A stretch of 64,000 bases of DNA from Coraliomargarita algicola (GTDB lineage: Bacteria > Verrucomicrobiota > Verrucomicrobiia > Opitutales > Coraliomargaritaceae), in contig NZ_CP138858.1 in the NCBI RefSeq assembly GCF_033878955.1, positions 124,001-188,000 of the forward strand, given 5' to 3'. The notes under the pieces were generated by a model. That model searched no databases, was not told where the DNA came from, and was given only the letters and a program-made list of their open reading frames with translations. A program made the position numbers and the translations under genes. Position 1 is the stretch's first letter; every line of letters begins with the position of its first letter. This document shows, piece after piece, positions 43,914 to 53,343 of the stretch.

Positions 43914-46352
43914 TTGGGACTGCTGGCGGCAGTCGTCGTCGCCAGCGCGTTCATCTCTGCATGTAATGTGAAATCAAATGCGGACAGCGCATCGACGGAT
44001 TCGATGGGGCAGTGGCAGATGCCGCAGCAGGCCGATGAGATTCATCTCTCGTGGGTGGCGGGGCCGCCGCAGATGCAAGTCTTCCGCTCCTTCGATCTCT
44101 ATTTGGAAGGCTTCCGAGAGGAAGCGGCTAGCTTGGCTTTTCGCAGTCAGCAGTGGGGCATGTTGCTCGATCCACGTCGTTTGACGATTGAGCAACTCAC
44201 CTTGACGCAGGTTGGGGATCCGATTGCGGACACCTTGGACTATTCGTCGCTGGCCCAGCGTTGGTCGTCGAGTGAGTTGGCGCTGAATGTTGAAGTCGAC
44301 GGCCAGATCTATCGCGCGGTCGGTGGACCACTGCCAGATCCGGCCGATAATTATAATTATTCACCGATCCATATCGTAGAGAGCGGTCCCTGGTTTCAGC
44401 ATGTCGCGATTTATGATTTGGATTTAATCAATGCAGATGGGGCCAAACTGCCGGCGAAAACATGGCTGGAGATTCGCGCGTGGGGCGATCGCTGCACCTT
44501 TGAATGGTTTGTGGAACCTGAAAGTCAGCAAGCGCTGGACTTGTCCATACGCTTGAAAGCAGATGCGCTCACTGTCGATCAAAGCGCAAAGGTGAAATCG
44601 AATCGTGTCTTCTTAGCACTGTCTTTTGCGGATGAAAGCGCACAGCCGATCAATGATCCCGATCCGGTGCATATCACGGTAGCTGCCCAGAATGATTACA
44701 CGCTGAGTGAACCGAGCGTGGCTTATTCGGAACTGACGGACGCTTGGGAGCTCACGATTCCGAAGCAAAATTGGGAGAATGATACCGGTGCCGCTTTTAA
44801 CGAAGCTTACTTGGATCGAATGTCGCGCTTTGATTTGAAATTGGAAAATCCTACCAGTGAGCCGCTTGATTTGTCGCTACGCTTCATCCACGACTACCAT
44901 CCGATTGCCGGATATGTGCCGATGCTTTTGGATGCCGATGGACAGCAGACTGGGATTCCGATTCAGAACAGTAAAAACTGGCATTCGCTGCCCAAACAGC
45001 CTTTCCCTTACGAGGGCACATGGATCAATCAAACCGCGCGTTTGACCCTCGCACCGCATACTGAAGTGGATCTGCAATATGTCGTCGTCCATGCGCAGTG
45101 GCAGGGCGTGCCCGCTTCTTCCGCGGCCCAATTGAGCTTAGTCGGCTGGGGCTATAATGGTTTTTGGACTCAAATGGCGCTTGGATCATGGGGCGAGACT
45201 TTATGCCTACAGCCCGGACGCACGATGCGCCGTGCTTTTATCACTGACGTGCGTCCATTTGAAATGCTTTCGAATCAAGGCAAGAAATACGATTGGACCA
45301 CCAATGTCGGCGGTGGCGATATCGCCAAGATCGTGGATGCGGATGGCAAATACATCACTTGGGAAGGGACCGTTCGCGAGTTTGAGATGATCGGGCCCAA
45401 CTTGTCGCATGTGCGTGTTAAGGAACGTTCCAGAGACGAGCGGATGCAGCTGCAAATCGATACTTATTTGCCGCGCAGTAATTCGATCAATCGTTCCTAC
45501 TTTAAGGTGCAGTTGGACGTGCTCGAAGATCTTGCCTTCAATGAGCTCGCCTTGTTCCAGCTCGGCAGCGATTATTATAACGAAGTCGAGTCGCGAAAAA
45601 TCGCCTGGGGGAACGCGTTGGGCATGAGCGAAGTCGCCAGCCCGAAAGCTGCCGAGTGGGGGCGCGTGATGGAAGCCGTGCCTTTGACTGGTGAGCAGCC
45701 TTGGGTGAGTCTGATCGATATGGAGCCCGAGACCAATCGCCGCGGTCGTGGCACACGCGGTATGGTGGTGCGTGATTTCACCGCAAACTTATCGGGGAAG
45801 ACGATTAGCAAGCCTTGGCTGGTCGCCGAGCGCACCATGACTTTTCTCAACGCAGAGCTCTCACTAGACCCGAAAGTCAAAACACTCAAAGCCGGCGACC
45901 GAATCGAGTTTACAGTGGAGTTGGACGTCTTTCCGCTCACCGCCGACTCGTATTATGGAGCGAATGCTGACTTGAAACAGCGCCTTGAAACGCATGCCGA
46001 CAGTTGGGAGTTGAGCGCCTTCGAGGCGCAGAATCAACAGCTTCAGCTCGACGGCGAGGCGCAGGTGTTTCCCGCGACGTATCCCGTCAAAGCGACTGCG
46101 GCGACGCAGCAGTTTACCGTGGAGAGTCGTTCCTCGATGGATATCGTGTGCATTACCGGTTTGTCGCAGCCCGGCACTTGGCAATTGACAGAGTTAATCG
46201 ATGGCGAGCCTGTGGAACTCGGCGCGCGCTTCACGGTCGAAAAAGATCCGCAGGTGAACTACGATGTCGCCACACAGAGCTGGACCGCCGTGCTTTCGCT
46301 CGTCTTTCCAGAGGAGGCCTCGCGGCGCACTTTTTCTCTGAAACAACAGTAG
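43914..46352 (+). CDS. Large lipoprotein of unknown function
   Basis: 812 aa. The N-terminus (GLLAAVVVASAFISAC) ends in an ISAC lipobox (Cys17), so it is probably lipid-anchored. The body is Trp- and Asp-rich and looks all-beta, with repeated segments such as RFDLKLENPTSEPLDLSLRF and NSINRSYFKVQLDVLEDLAF. The TTG at 43914 is the only usable start in this frame; the preceding ATG at 43862 is in another frame, so the real start may need a frameshift (see findings). I recognise no family. Position between the GH95 and a sulfatase suggests a surface glycan-binding or glycan-active role. Confidence 0.6.
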   Translation: MGLLAAVVVASAFISACNVKSNADSASTDSMGQWQMPQQADEIHLSWVAGPPQMQVFRSFDLYLEGFREEAASLAFRSQQWGMLLDPRRLTIEQLTLTQVGDPIADTLDYSSLAQRWSSSELALNVEVDGQIYRAVGGPLPDPADNYNYSPIHIVESGPWFQHVAIYDLDLINADGAKLPAKTWLEIRAWGDRCTFEWFVEPESQQALDLSIRLKADALTVDQSAKVKSNRVFLALSFADESAQPINDPDPVHITVAAQNDYTLSEPSVAYSELTDAWELTIPKQNWENDTGAAFNEAYLDRMSRFDLKLENPTSEPLDLSLRFIHDYHPIAGYVPMLLDADGQQTGIPIQNSKNWHSLPKQPFPYEGTWINQTARLTLAPHTEVDLQYVVVHAQWQGVPASSAAQLSLVGWGYNGFWTQMALGSWGETLCLQPGRTMRRAFITDVRPFEMLSNQGKKYDWTTNVGGGDIAKIVDADGKYITWEGTVREFEMIGPNLSHVRVKERSRDERMQLQIDTYLPRSNSINRSYFKVQLDVLEDLAFNELALFQLGSDYYNEVESRKIAWGNALGMSEVASPKAAEWGRVMEAVPLTGEQPWVSLIDMEPETNRRGRGTRGMVVRDFTANLSGKTISKPWLVAERTMTFLNAELSLDPKVKTLKAGDRIEFTVELDVFPLTADSYYGANADLKQRLETHADSWELSAFEAQNQQLQLDGEAQVFPATYPVKATAATQQFTVESRSSMDIVCITGLSQPGTWQLTELIDGEPVELGARFTVEKDPQVNYDVATQSWTAVLSLVFPEEASRRTFSLKQQ

Positions 46353-46359
46353 TGACACG

Positions 46360-46398
46360 CTTCCAGCTTGTCGTGCGTGATCTACCACAAACTGGAAG
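46360..46398 (+). terminator. Long imperfect hairpin between lipoprotein and sulfatase genes
   Basis: CTTCCAGCTTGT (46360-46371) pairs with ACAAACTGGAAG (46387-46398) except for one C-A mismatch, with a 15-base loop. It lies 7 bases after the lipoprotein stop and before the sulfatase. A T-rich CTTTTTC follows about 12 bases later, so it may be a weak terminator or an mRNA stabiliser. Confidence 0.4.
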
Positions 46399-46439
46399 TT
46401 AGTGACTATCTTTTTCGTCCCAACAACCACCCCGTTAAT

Positions 46440-47870
46440 ATGATACTAGTTAAACCTTTCTACCCGTTGACTACAATTGTTTCGCTGCTGTTCGCGTGCG
46501 TGTCGAATGTGGGGGCCTCCACAGACGTCCATAGCAGAGGTACACCGACCGATATCGAGCTTTCTGAGCGACCGAACATCATTTTCATCTTTGCCGACGA
46601 CTGGGGCTATGGCGACCTCGGCATTCACGGCAGTAGTTTTTGTGAGACGCCCCGTCTCGATCAAATGGCGGAGGAGGGGATCGACTTTCAGAATTTCACG
46701 GTGAACCATTCAGTCTGTTCGCCGAGTCGCACCGCAGTGATGACAGGGCAATTTCCTGCGCGTCACAGCGTGCATCAGCACTTTGCGACGGTTGAACATC
46801 ATCAGCGTGCGGGGATGCCGGATTGGCTCGACCCCGAAGCGCCGATGTTGCCACGCATGTTGAAAGAAGCCGGGTATGCGACGGCTCACTTTGGTAAGTG
46901 GCACCTTTCCAACGACCAGGTCTCCGATGCACCATTGCCGTCGGCGTATGGCTATGATGAATACGGCGCCTTCAATCTGCCGAGCAATGCCGGGGAACAA
47001 ATGCCGACCACGTCGACCTGTCCGCGGGCGGTCGACTTCATCCGTCGCCATCAGGACCAGCCCTTCTTTATCAATCTGTGGATACACGAAACACACACAC
47101 CGCACTATCCGCTGCCGGAGTATTTGAAGCAGTTCGAAAGCCTCGAGGAACAGCAACAAGTCTATGCCGCGGTTGTGGCGGAAGGCGATGCCGGTGTCGG
47201 ATTGATTTTGGACACTCTGAAAGAACTCGGACTCGACGAGAACACCCTGGTGATTTTCTCCTCCGACAATGGTCCGGAGTGGACGGGGCAAAAACGTGAG
47301 ACTGACGATGCCTCGACTGGCCCCGGACTCGGCTCTTATTTCTCTGTGGGCGAGAGCGGTGGTTTAAAAGGTAAAAAGCGCTCGCTCTATGCCGGCGGCA
47401 TTCGGGTGCCGTTTATCGCACGCTGGCCGGGCGTCATCCCTGCGGGTGGAGTGGACCGCGACTCGGCCATCACCGCGGTGGATCTATTGCCGACCTTTTT
47501 ATCGCTCGCCGGGGTGGAGGCCCCCGAAGACTATCAAGCGGATGGTGTAGACATCACTGCTGCATTGAAAGGTGAGGCATTCAAGCGCAACAAACCGATC
47601 TTCTGGGAGTGGGCACCGGCCCGCGAGCATCCCATTCTATGGCCGCATCGCGGCATCCGCTACGGAAAGTGGAAATTACTGTTCAACGAGAAGCTGGGCA
47701 AAGCGGAGCTCTACAACATTGAAGCCGACTGGGCGGAAGCGAACGACGTCGCCGCGGAACATCCGGAGCTGGTGGACCTGTTGTCGCAGCAGATACAAAG
47801 CTGGGCCGCAACACTCCCGACTGATCCGCCGGCTTCTTGTTTCTCTCAATCCCGACAGCCTGCCAATTAA
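46440..47870 (+). CDS. Exported sulfatase (S1 family)
   Basis: I start at ATG 46440 (MILVKPFYPLTTIVSLLFACVSNVGA), a signal peptide. A weaker LFAC lipobox-like site (C20) leaves a lipoprotein possible. Core motifs: RPNIIFIFADDWGYGDLGIHG, C93 in CSPSR, GKWHLSND and SSDNGPEWTG. The N-terminal mature part has a 20-residue linker (DVHSRGTPTDIELSE). Length 476 aa with no added domain. It follows the lipoprotein after a hairpin and precedes the GH95-like gene by 89 bases. Confidence 0.86.
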   Translation: MILVKPFYPLTTIVSLLFACVSNVGASTDVHSRGTPTDIELSERPNIIFIFADDWGYGDLGIHGSSFCETPRLDQMAEEGIDFQNFTVNHSVCSPSRTAVMTGQFPARHSVHQHFATVEHHQRAGMPDWLDPEAPMLPRMLKEAGYATAHFGKWHLSNDQVSDAPLPSAYGYDEYGAFNLPSNAGEQMPTTSTCPRAVDFIRRHQDQPFFINLWIHETHTPHYPLPEYLKQFESLEEQQQVYAAVVAEGDAGVGLILDTLKELGLDENTLVIFSSDNGPEWTGQKRETDDASTGPGLGSYFSVGESGGLKGKKRSLYAGGIRVPFIARWPGVIPAGGVDRDSAITAVDLLPTFLSLAGVEAPEDYQADGVDITAALKGEAFKRNKPIFWEWAPAREHPILWPHRGIRYGKWKLLFNEKLGKAELYNIEADWAEANDVAAEHPELVDLLSQQIQSWAATLPTDPPASCFSQSRQPAN

Positions 47871-47959
47871 TGCTAGTACGGTTCAAATCGCCGAGTTTAA
47901 GTTACGTTCTCTGTATCGTATCCAGCTCCCGTTGAGCTCCAATTACCCTCAATTATCTC

Positions 47960-50335
47960 ATGAAAAAGTGTCATTTGTTCAGCCTTGCTTGTGTTTTGTT
48001 GCTTTCTGCGTTTTCAGCGCGACTCAACGCCGAGTCCTCAGTCGATTTCGAGTCCTTTCTAGGACAGCACGATATGACCTGGGACCGCGTTCCGAACCGT
48101 TGGGAGGTGGCACCATACACGGGCAACGGCAACGTCGGCTTTTTGTTTTATCAAGCGCAAGGTGAGGCCAAGAATGTGATTTCAATCTACGCGGGGCGTC
48201 ATGATTACTACGATCATCGGGAACCCTATGAAGGGCAGGACTTGCTGTGGATATATCGCGGGCGCTTGCCGCTCGGGCATTTCAATCTGAAGTCCGAGGG
48301 CGACATCATCGACGCCGACTTGCGGCTTGATTTGTGGAATGCGGAAATGACGGGTGTGATTACCACCACTGAGGGATCCTATCGTGTGCGTGGCCTGAGT
48401 CATGCGGAGACCGATGTGATCTATTTTGAAACCGATGCCACCGATGAATCGATTGAAATCAGCTGGCATCCTGAGGAGCCTTTTTCGTCCGTGCGCAAGA
48501 CCTTGGATGCCGGTGGTGGGCCGAAGGCTGCAGGCATTTGGAAAGCCATGCGCGAGGCACCGTATCCGCCTACGCCAGAGCCGCAGTGGAGCGAATCAGA
48601 TGGCATGCAATTTTGTCTGCAGCCCCTGTATCAACATCGGGGAGAAACCACGACCGGATGGGAGGTGCGTGGTGTGGCGGATGCGCGTCAAATCATGATT
48701 GCGAGCATTCATCACAGCTACCCCGAACGTAATAGTCTGGAGACTGTGAAGCAGAACTTATTGACCGCGCGCGAGTGGCTCGCCGCGCAAACATTTTTCG
48801 CGGATCATCAGCAGTGGTGGCATGCCTATTATCCGCAGAGTTTTCTCACGATCAACGATGCGGAGAAGGAAGCATTTTATTGGATACAGATGTATAAGCT
48901 CGGCTCGGCCATGCGTGAGAATGGCCCGATTCTGGACCTGATGGGACCATGGTATCACAGCACATTCTGGCCAATGGTCTGGGGCGATTTGAATGTGCAG
49001 CTGATTTATTGGACGCACCTGACTGCGAACCGTATGTCGGTGGGAGAGTCCTTGGGCAATAATATCGACAAGTATGCGGGCAATTTGGCGAGTAATGGTC
49101 CCGCTGCTTGGACTGATAGTGCCAATGTCGCGACTTTATTCCCCCAGGACATGAATGCCCAGATTAGCAAAGTGGTGCCTGATATGTTGGTTTGGATCAT
49201 GCACAATTACTGGCTGCATTGCGAGTTTGCCGGAGACCGTGAGCGGATGCGTGATGGGGTGTTTCCCGTTTTGCGGCAGGCGGTGAACAGCTATTTTCAT
49301 TACTTGCGTGAATTCCCTGTCGTGGGCGAGGATGGCACCATTCACATCAAGCACAGTTGGTCTCCCGAGTATCCGGGAGGGCGCGGGCAGGATATCAATT
49401 TTACGATCGGTTTGATTCGTTGGAGTTGCCAAACCTTACTTGATATCAATACCGAGCACGGTTTGAACGATCCTTTGGCTCCGCAGTGGCAACATTTGCT
49501 GGATAATTTGGTGGATTATCAAATCGATGAAAACGGTCTGCGCATTAGTAAAGACATTCCATTCGACAAGCCACATCGTCATTATTCGCACTTGCTCCCA
49601 TTTTACCCGCTCAATGAGTTGAATATGGGCGATCCTGAAAACAAGCAACTCTTTCGTAAGAGTTTAGATCATTGGCTCTACGTGACTTTAAATAAGGAGA
49701 AGAAAGATGAAGCGATGTCCGTAACAGGTTACACTGCGACGGGAGCGGCCTCGATGTATGCTTGTTTGGGGGATGCGGTGCAGGCCTATTACTATCTGGA
49801 TTTTCTAATTAAGCATAACCGCGTGTCACCGACCACAATGTATGCTGAGGGCAATCCCGTGATTGAAAGCCCACTGTCATTTGCGACGAGTATCCACGAT
49901 ATGCTGCTACAGAGTTGGGGTAGTCAGATTCGCGTTTTCCCGGCAACGCCTGATATCTGGCCAGATGCTGCATTTCGGGATTTACGAACTCAAGGTGCTT
50001 TTTTAGTCAGCGCTAAGAAGCAGGGCGGGGTGACTCAGTTCGTCACCGTTGAAAGTTTGATGGGTGCTCCCTGTTTCGTGCAAACGGATATACCAAATCC
50101 GCAAGTCTCGATCGATGGTGTCGCTGCTTCGTCCAAACAGGCGCGCCTTACTCAAGACGGCTTTTACGAAATCGATTTGAAAAAAGGGCAGATCGCCACG
50201 TTGACTGAGGGCTCACTAGCGGAGGCAGATTTCGCGATTGAGCCAATTCCAGTGAAGGCCGGGGAGCGCAATTTGTTTGGTCTCAATAAGAAGACCGAAC
50301 GCCTGCCTGGCCATCAGCATTACTATAAAAAATAA
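47960..50335 (+). CDS. Exported GH95-like (alpha/alpha)6-barrel protein
   Basis: Signal peptide about 1-24 (MKKCHLFSLACVLLLSAFSARLNA). The 791-aa chain follows the GH95 layout of the gene at 41439: PYTGNGNVGFLFY for the PLGNGHLG opening, DLNVQLIYW (N345) for INENLLMNYW, HSWSPEY (E470) for the catalytic-acid region, HRHYSHLLPFYP for the His motif, and a late ESPLSFATSIHDML for QIDANMGLTAAVYEML. The aspartate of the last motif is replaced by E636/Ser-Pro. It is probably a distant relative with altered chemistry or linkage. Nineteen bases separate it from the dual esterase. Confidence 0.72.
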   Translation: MKKCHLFSLACVLLLSAFSARLNAESSVDFESFLGQHDMTWDRVPNRWEVAPYTGNGNVGFLFYQAQGEAKNVISIYAGRHDYYDHREPYEGQDLLWIYRGRLPLGHFNLKSEGDIIDADLRLDLWNAEMTGVITTTEGSYRVRGLSHAETDVIYFETDATDESIEISWHPEEPFSSVRKTLDAGGGPKAAGIWKAMREAPYPPTPEPQWSESDGMQFCLQPLYQHRGETTTGWEVRGVADARQIMIASIHHSYPERNSLETVKQNLLTAREWLAAQTFFADHQQWWHAYYPQSFLTINDAEKEAFYWIQMYKLGSAMRENGPILDLMGPWYHSTFWPMVWGDLNVQLIYWTHLTANRMSVGESLGNNIDKYAGNLASNGPAAWTDSANVATLFPQDMNAQISKVVPDMLVWIMHNYWLHCEFAGDRERMRDGVFPVLRQAVNSYFHYLREFPVVGEDGTIHIKHSWSPEYPGGRGQDINFTIGLIRWSCQTLLDINTEHGLNDPLAPQWQHLLDNLVDYQIDENGLRISKDIPFDKPHRHYSHLLPFYPLNELNMGDPENKQLFRKSLDHWLYVTLNKEKKDEAMSVTGYTATGAASMYACLGDAVQAYYYLDFLIKHNRVSPTTMYAEGNPVIESPLSFATSIHDMLLQSWGSQIRVFPATPDIWPDAAFRDLRTQGAFLVSAKKQGGVTQFVTVESLMGAPCFVQTDIPNPQVSIDGVAASSKQARLTQDGFYEIDLKKGQIATLTEGSLAEADFAIEPIPVKAGERNLFGLNKKTERLPGHQHYYKK

Positions 50336-50354
50336 GATCGCCCATTCGCTCTTT

Positions 50355-53138
50355 ATGATCCCCCTACATCGCCTCAAATACCTTAGGCTTTCCTTTGTCG
50401 CGTTTTGTTCCGCGCTGACGATTCATGCGCATGCCGCTGAGCCGGAGACACTAGCGCCCTTGGTGGATCGTGTGGCTCCTGCCAGTGTGGCGTCACTGTG
50501 GGCGGGTTATGATCCGCGAGCCGAGTCGCTGGAGGTTGAAATTCTCAAAGAGTGGGAAGAGGCGGGCGTCGTCTTACAAATCGTTCGCTTTCGCGTAGGT
50601 GTTTTCAAGGGCGAGAAGGCGATGCTGGCGGGCGTGTTTGGTTATCCGAAGGGCGCACAGAATCTGCCGGGGCTGTTGAACATTCATGGTGGGGGGCAAT
50701 ACGCGGATTATAAATCAGTGCTGACCAATGCGAAGCGCGGCTATGCGACGATCTCGATCGCCTGGGCCGGACGCATCGCTGCGCCGGACTATCGGGTGAA
50801 CGCTGAGGTCGTGAAAATGTATTGGGAGGGCGAGACCGAGAACCCAAACTATCGCGTGACCACGGATTGGGGCGCTGTGGATGGCTATCATGCGCCCTCC
50901 AAAAACCGAGGCACGGCCTTTCCTTCGGCCAAGGCACATCCTTGGACGCTGGATCGCGTCGAGTCGCCACGCAATAGTGGATGGTTTTTAGCCACGATGG
51001 GCGCGCGCCGTGCCTTGACCTTTTTGGAGCAACAGCCGCAAGTCGATGCCGATCGCCTCGGTGTGTATGGGCACTCCATGGGCGGAAAACTGACCGTGTT
51101 GACCACGGGCTCGGATGATCGAGTGAAAGCCGCTGTGCCGTCTTGTGGCGGGATCAGTGATCGTGACAATGACAGCGCGTTGTTTCGCGCGACCCTCGGC
51201 GACGACGCGTATTTGTCGAACATCGATTGCCCGATCTTGTTTCAAAGTCCGTCGAACGACTTTCATGGTCGCATCGACGACCTGCCGCAGGCGCTTCGCG
51301 AAATTCAATCCAAAGACTGGCGGATTGCGTCGGCGCCGCATCACAACCACCAGGACAGCGCCGAATTTGTCGTGTCGAGTCAGCTGTGGTTTGATCAATA
51401 TTTGAAGGGTGAGTTCAGCTTCCCGCAGACTCCGGAACTGAAGGTGCAGCTCAAGACGAAGGACGGGAGGCCGGTGGCCGCTGTTCAGGTGGATGCGTCG
51501 AAGCCGATTCGAAGTGTGGATATTTATTACACCCAACAAGGGCAAATCGATGGGCAGAAGGACCAGCGTGATAATACGGTGAATCGTTTTTGGCGTCATG
51601 CCAAGGCCGAGCTCGCGGGGCAATCCTGGCGCGCGGCCTTGCCCTTGTTTGCGACGGATCAACCACTTTGGGTCTATGCCAATGTGAATTACGAATTGGA
51701 AACAGCGGTGACGGCAGCCAACTATTATTACCAAGTCGTGAGCTCTGATCATTTCGAGCTGTCGTCAGCGCCGCAGTTGTTCACGCCCGCTCAGTTGCAA
51801 GCCGCTGGAGCGACCGCCAGTTTGGAGCCCTCCCTGATGATCGAGAGCTTTGAGGCAGGTTGGCAAGAAGCGTGGTTTAGTTACACCCCGCAGGCCTGGG
51901 CCCGCAGCACGCATAAAGTGTATGATCCACAGTGGCAGGCGCCGGCAGGAGCAAAACTGGCACTGCAGGTTTCCGCGGTCGAAGCGAATAAGCTCGTGGT
52001 CGGCCTGGATGACTTTGCGGCCGAGGTTCAGTTGGACGGCGGTTCCGCCTGGGAGGCGATTGAACTGGCGCCTGCTGATTTTAAGAATGCTGAGGGCGCG
52101 TCGCTCGAAGATTTTTCGCAGATTCGTGAACTCAGTCTGAGCCCGTCCAAGACTTTGAAAGGCGGGCGCGGTTCCTCCGCTCGGGTTCAGTTGGGCGGTC
52201 CATGGAAAGGAGCCGATCCGGTCTTCAACGACCTGCACTGGAGCGTCCCGAATACATCCGCAATGACATCCGCAATGGCAGCGCCCGGTGAGGCCGGCGC
52301 GGCGGTTTCGCTGCAGCGTCGTCAGCCCGACACGATGTGGACTTATAAGGAAGTCGACGGCAAGGCGCTGCAACTCTCTGTCTTCTTGCCCGAAGGCTAC
52401 GAAGAGGCGAAAGGTCGCTTTCCGACCTTTGTGGTGTATCATGGCGGCAGTTGGAAAACCGGCGAGGCGAGCTGGCATTATCCCGACTGCGCCTATTGGA
52501 GTGATCGCGGTATGATTGCCGTGTCGGTTGATTATCGACTCAGTTTACGCGATGGGGTTGAGGTGCCACTGGAGTGTGTGAAAGATGCCAAGTCTGCGGT
52601 GCGGTTTTTACGCAAGCATGCCAGCGAGCTAAAAGTGGATCCCGATAAAATGGTGATCGCAGGCGGCTCCGCGGGTGGTCAACTTGCGGCTGCCATGGCG
52701 ACATTGACCAGTCCCGAAACGAACGATGAGTGCTATGATCTGTCGATTTCCTGCGTGCCGAATGCGGTTGTGGCTTACAATCCCTATTACAAGTGTCCGC
52801 CTTCACTTTCACCGCCGAATTTTGTGACCGAAGGTCTGCCGCCCTTTATTACTTTTCTGGGAGATCAAGACCCTGCCATCACTGTTGAGAGTCTGGTGGA
52901 GTTTCATAAAGACCTCATCTCAAAGGGGAACGTTTCGGAGTTTTACGTGGGGAAGGGCGGCAAGCATGGGCTTTGCAACGGCCGCAATCCACGCAATCCA
53001 TTTTTCTATTGGTCGCTGTACTTGATCGATCAGTTTCTAGTGGAGCAAGGCATTCTGACAGGCAGCTCCCAGGTGGTGCGTCCAGAGGGCGTGGCCGAGC
53101 TTCAATTCGGGAGCGATTATCACGCTTATCGGGAATAG
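50355..53138 (+). CDS. Exported two-domain carbohydrate esterase
   Basis: Signal peptide about 1-28 (start at ATG 50355). First alpha/beta hydrolase domain (about 40-400): HGGGQ oxyanion loop, nucleophile S241 in GHSMGG and a His in HHNHQD, resembling acetyl-xylan/glucuronoyl-type esterases. A beta-rich middle section (about 490-640) resembles a carbohydrate-binding module. Second domain (about 660-927): HGGSWKTG, S772 in GGSAGG and GKHGL, an HSL/BD-FAE-like fold. 927 aa in total. Two esterase active sites in one chain suggest removal of two acyl types or positions. It lies 19 bases after the GH95-like gene. Confidence 0.83.
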   Translation: MIPLHRLKYLRLSFVAFCSALTIHAHAAEPETLAPLVDRVAPASVASLWAGYDPRAESLEVEILKEWEEAGVVLQIVRFRVGVFKGEKAMLAGVFGYPKGAQNLPGLLNIHGGGQYADYKSVLTNAKRGYATISIAWAGRIAAPDYRVNAEVVKMYWEGETENPNYRVTTDWGAVDGYHAPSKNRGTAFPSAKAHPWTLDRVESPRNSGWFLATMGARRALTFLEQQPQVDADRLGVYGHSMGGKLTVLTTGSDDRVKAAVPSCGGISDRDNDSALFRATLGDDAYLSNIDCPILFQSPSNDFHGRIDDLPQALREIQSKDWRIASAPHHNHQDSAEFVVSSQLWFDQYLKGEFSFPQTPELKVQLKTKDGRPVAAVQVDASKPIRSVDIYYTQQGQIDGQKDQRDNTVNRFWRHAKAELAGQSWRAALPLFATDQPLWVYANVNYELETAVTAANYYYQVVSSDHFELSSAPQLFTPAQLQAAGATASLEPSLMIESFEAGWQEAWFSYTPQAWARSTHKVYDPQWQAPAGAKLALQVSAVEANKLVVGLDDFAAEVQLDGGSAWEAIELAPADFKNAEGASLEDFSQIRELSLSPSKTLKGGRGSSARVQLGGPWKGADPVFNDLHWSVPNTSAMTSAMAAPGEAGAAVSLQRRQPDTMWTYKEVDGKALQLSVFLPEGYEEAKGRFPTFVVYHGGSWKTGEASWHYPDCAYWSDRGMIAVSVDYRLSLRDGVEVPLECVKDAKSAVRFLRKHASELKVDPDKMVIAGGSAGGQLAAAMATLTSPETNDECYDLSISCVPNAVVAYNPYYKCPPSLSPPNFVTEGLPPFITFLGDQDPAITVESLVEFHKDLISKGNVSEFYVGKGGKHGLCNGRNPRNPFFYWSLYLIDQFLVEQGILTGSSQVVRPEGVAELQFGSDYHAYRE

Positions 53139-53260
53139 AACTTCTGGGTCGTTTTCTGTGCGGAGCCCGCTGACTTCATGGCAAGCGATGGTAGGGTGCG
53201 CAGTGCAGGACGGATGAGGAATATCCCTGAATACAGTCGACTGCATATGACGTAAACGTG

Positions 53261-53276
53261 GTAGTATTAACATTTG
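53261..53276. promoter_or_regulatory. Locus motif copy 4
   Basis: TAGTATTAACATTT at about 53263-53276, preceded by GG, 67 bases before the sulfatase start at 53344. It lies in a 205-base gap that also holds a CAGTCGACTG palindrome (53235-53244). No terminator is visible in the gap. Confidence 0.5.
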
Positions 53277-53343
53277 AGCTTGTGCTATCATCGTTTGGTG
53301 GCTTTAATGGCTGCACTTTAATCGACTGTTATCTCTGAATTTA

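Noticed and set aside
53235..53244. CAGTCGACTG palindrome as operator
   Set aside because: A 10-bp palindrome is common by chance, and no second copy is linked to the other motif sites.
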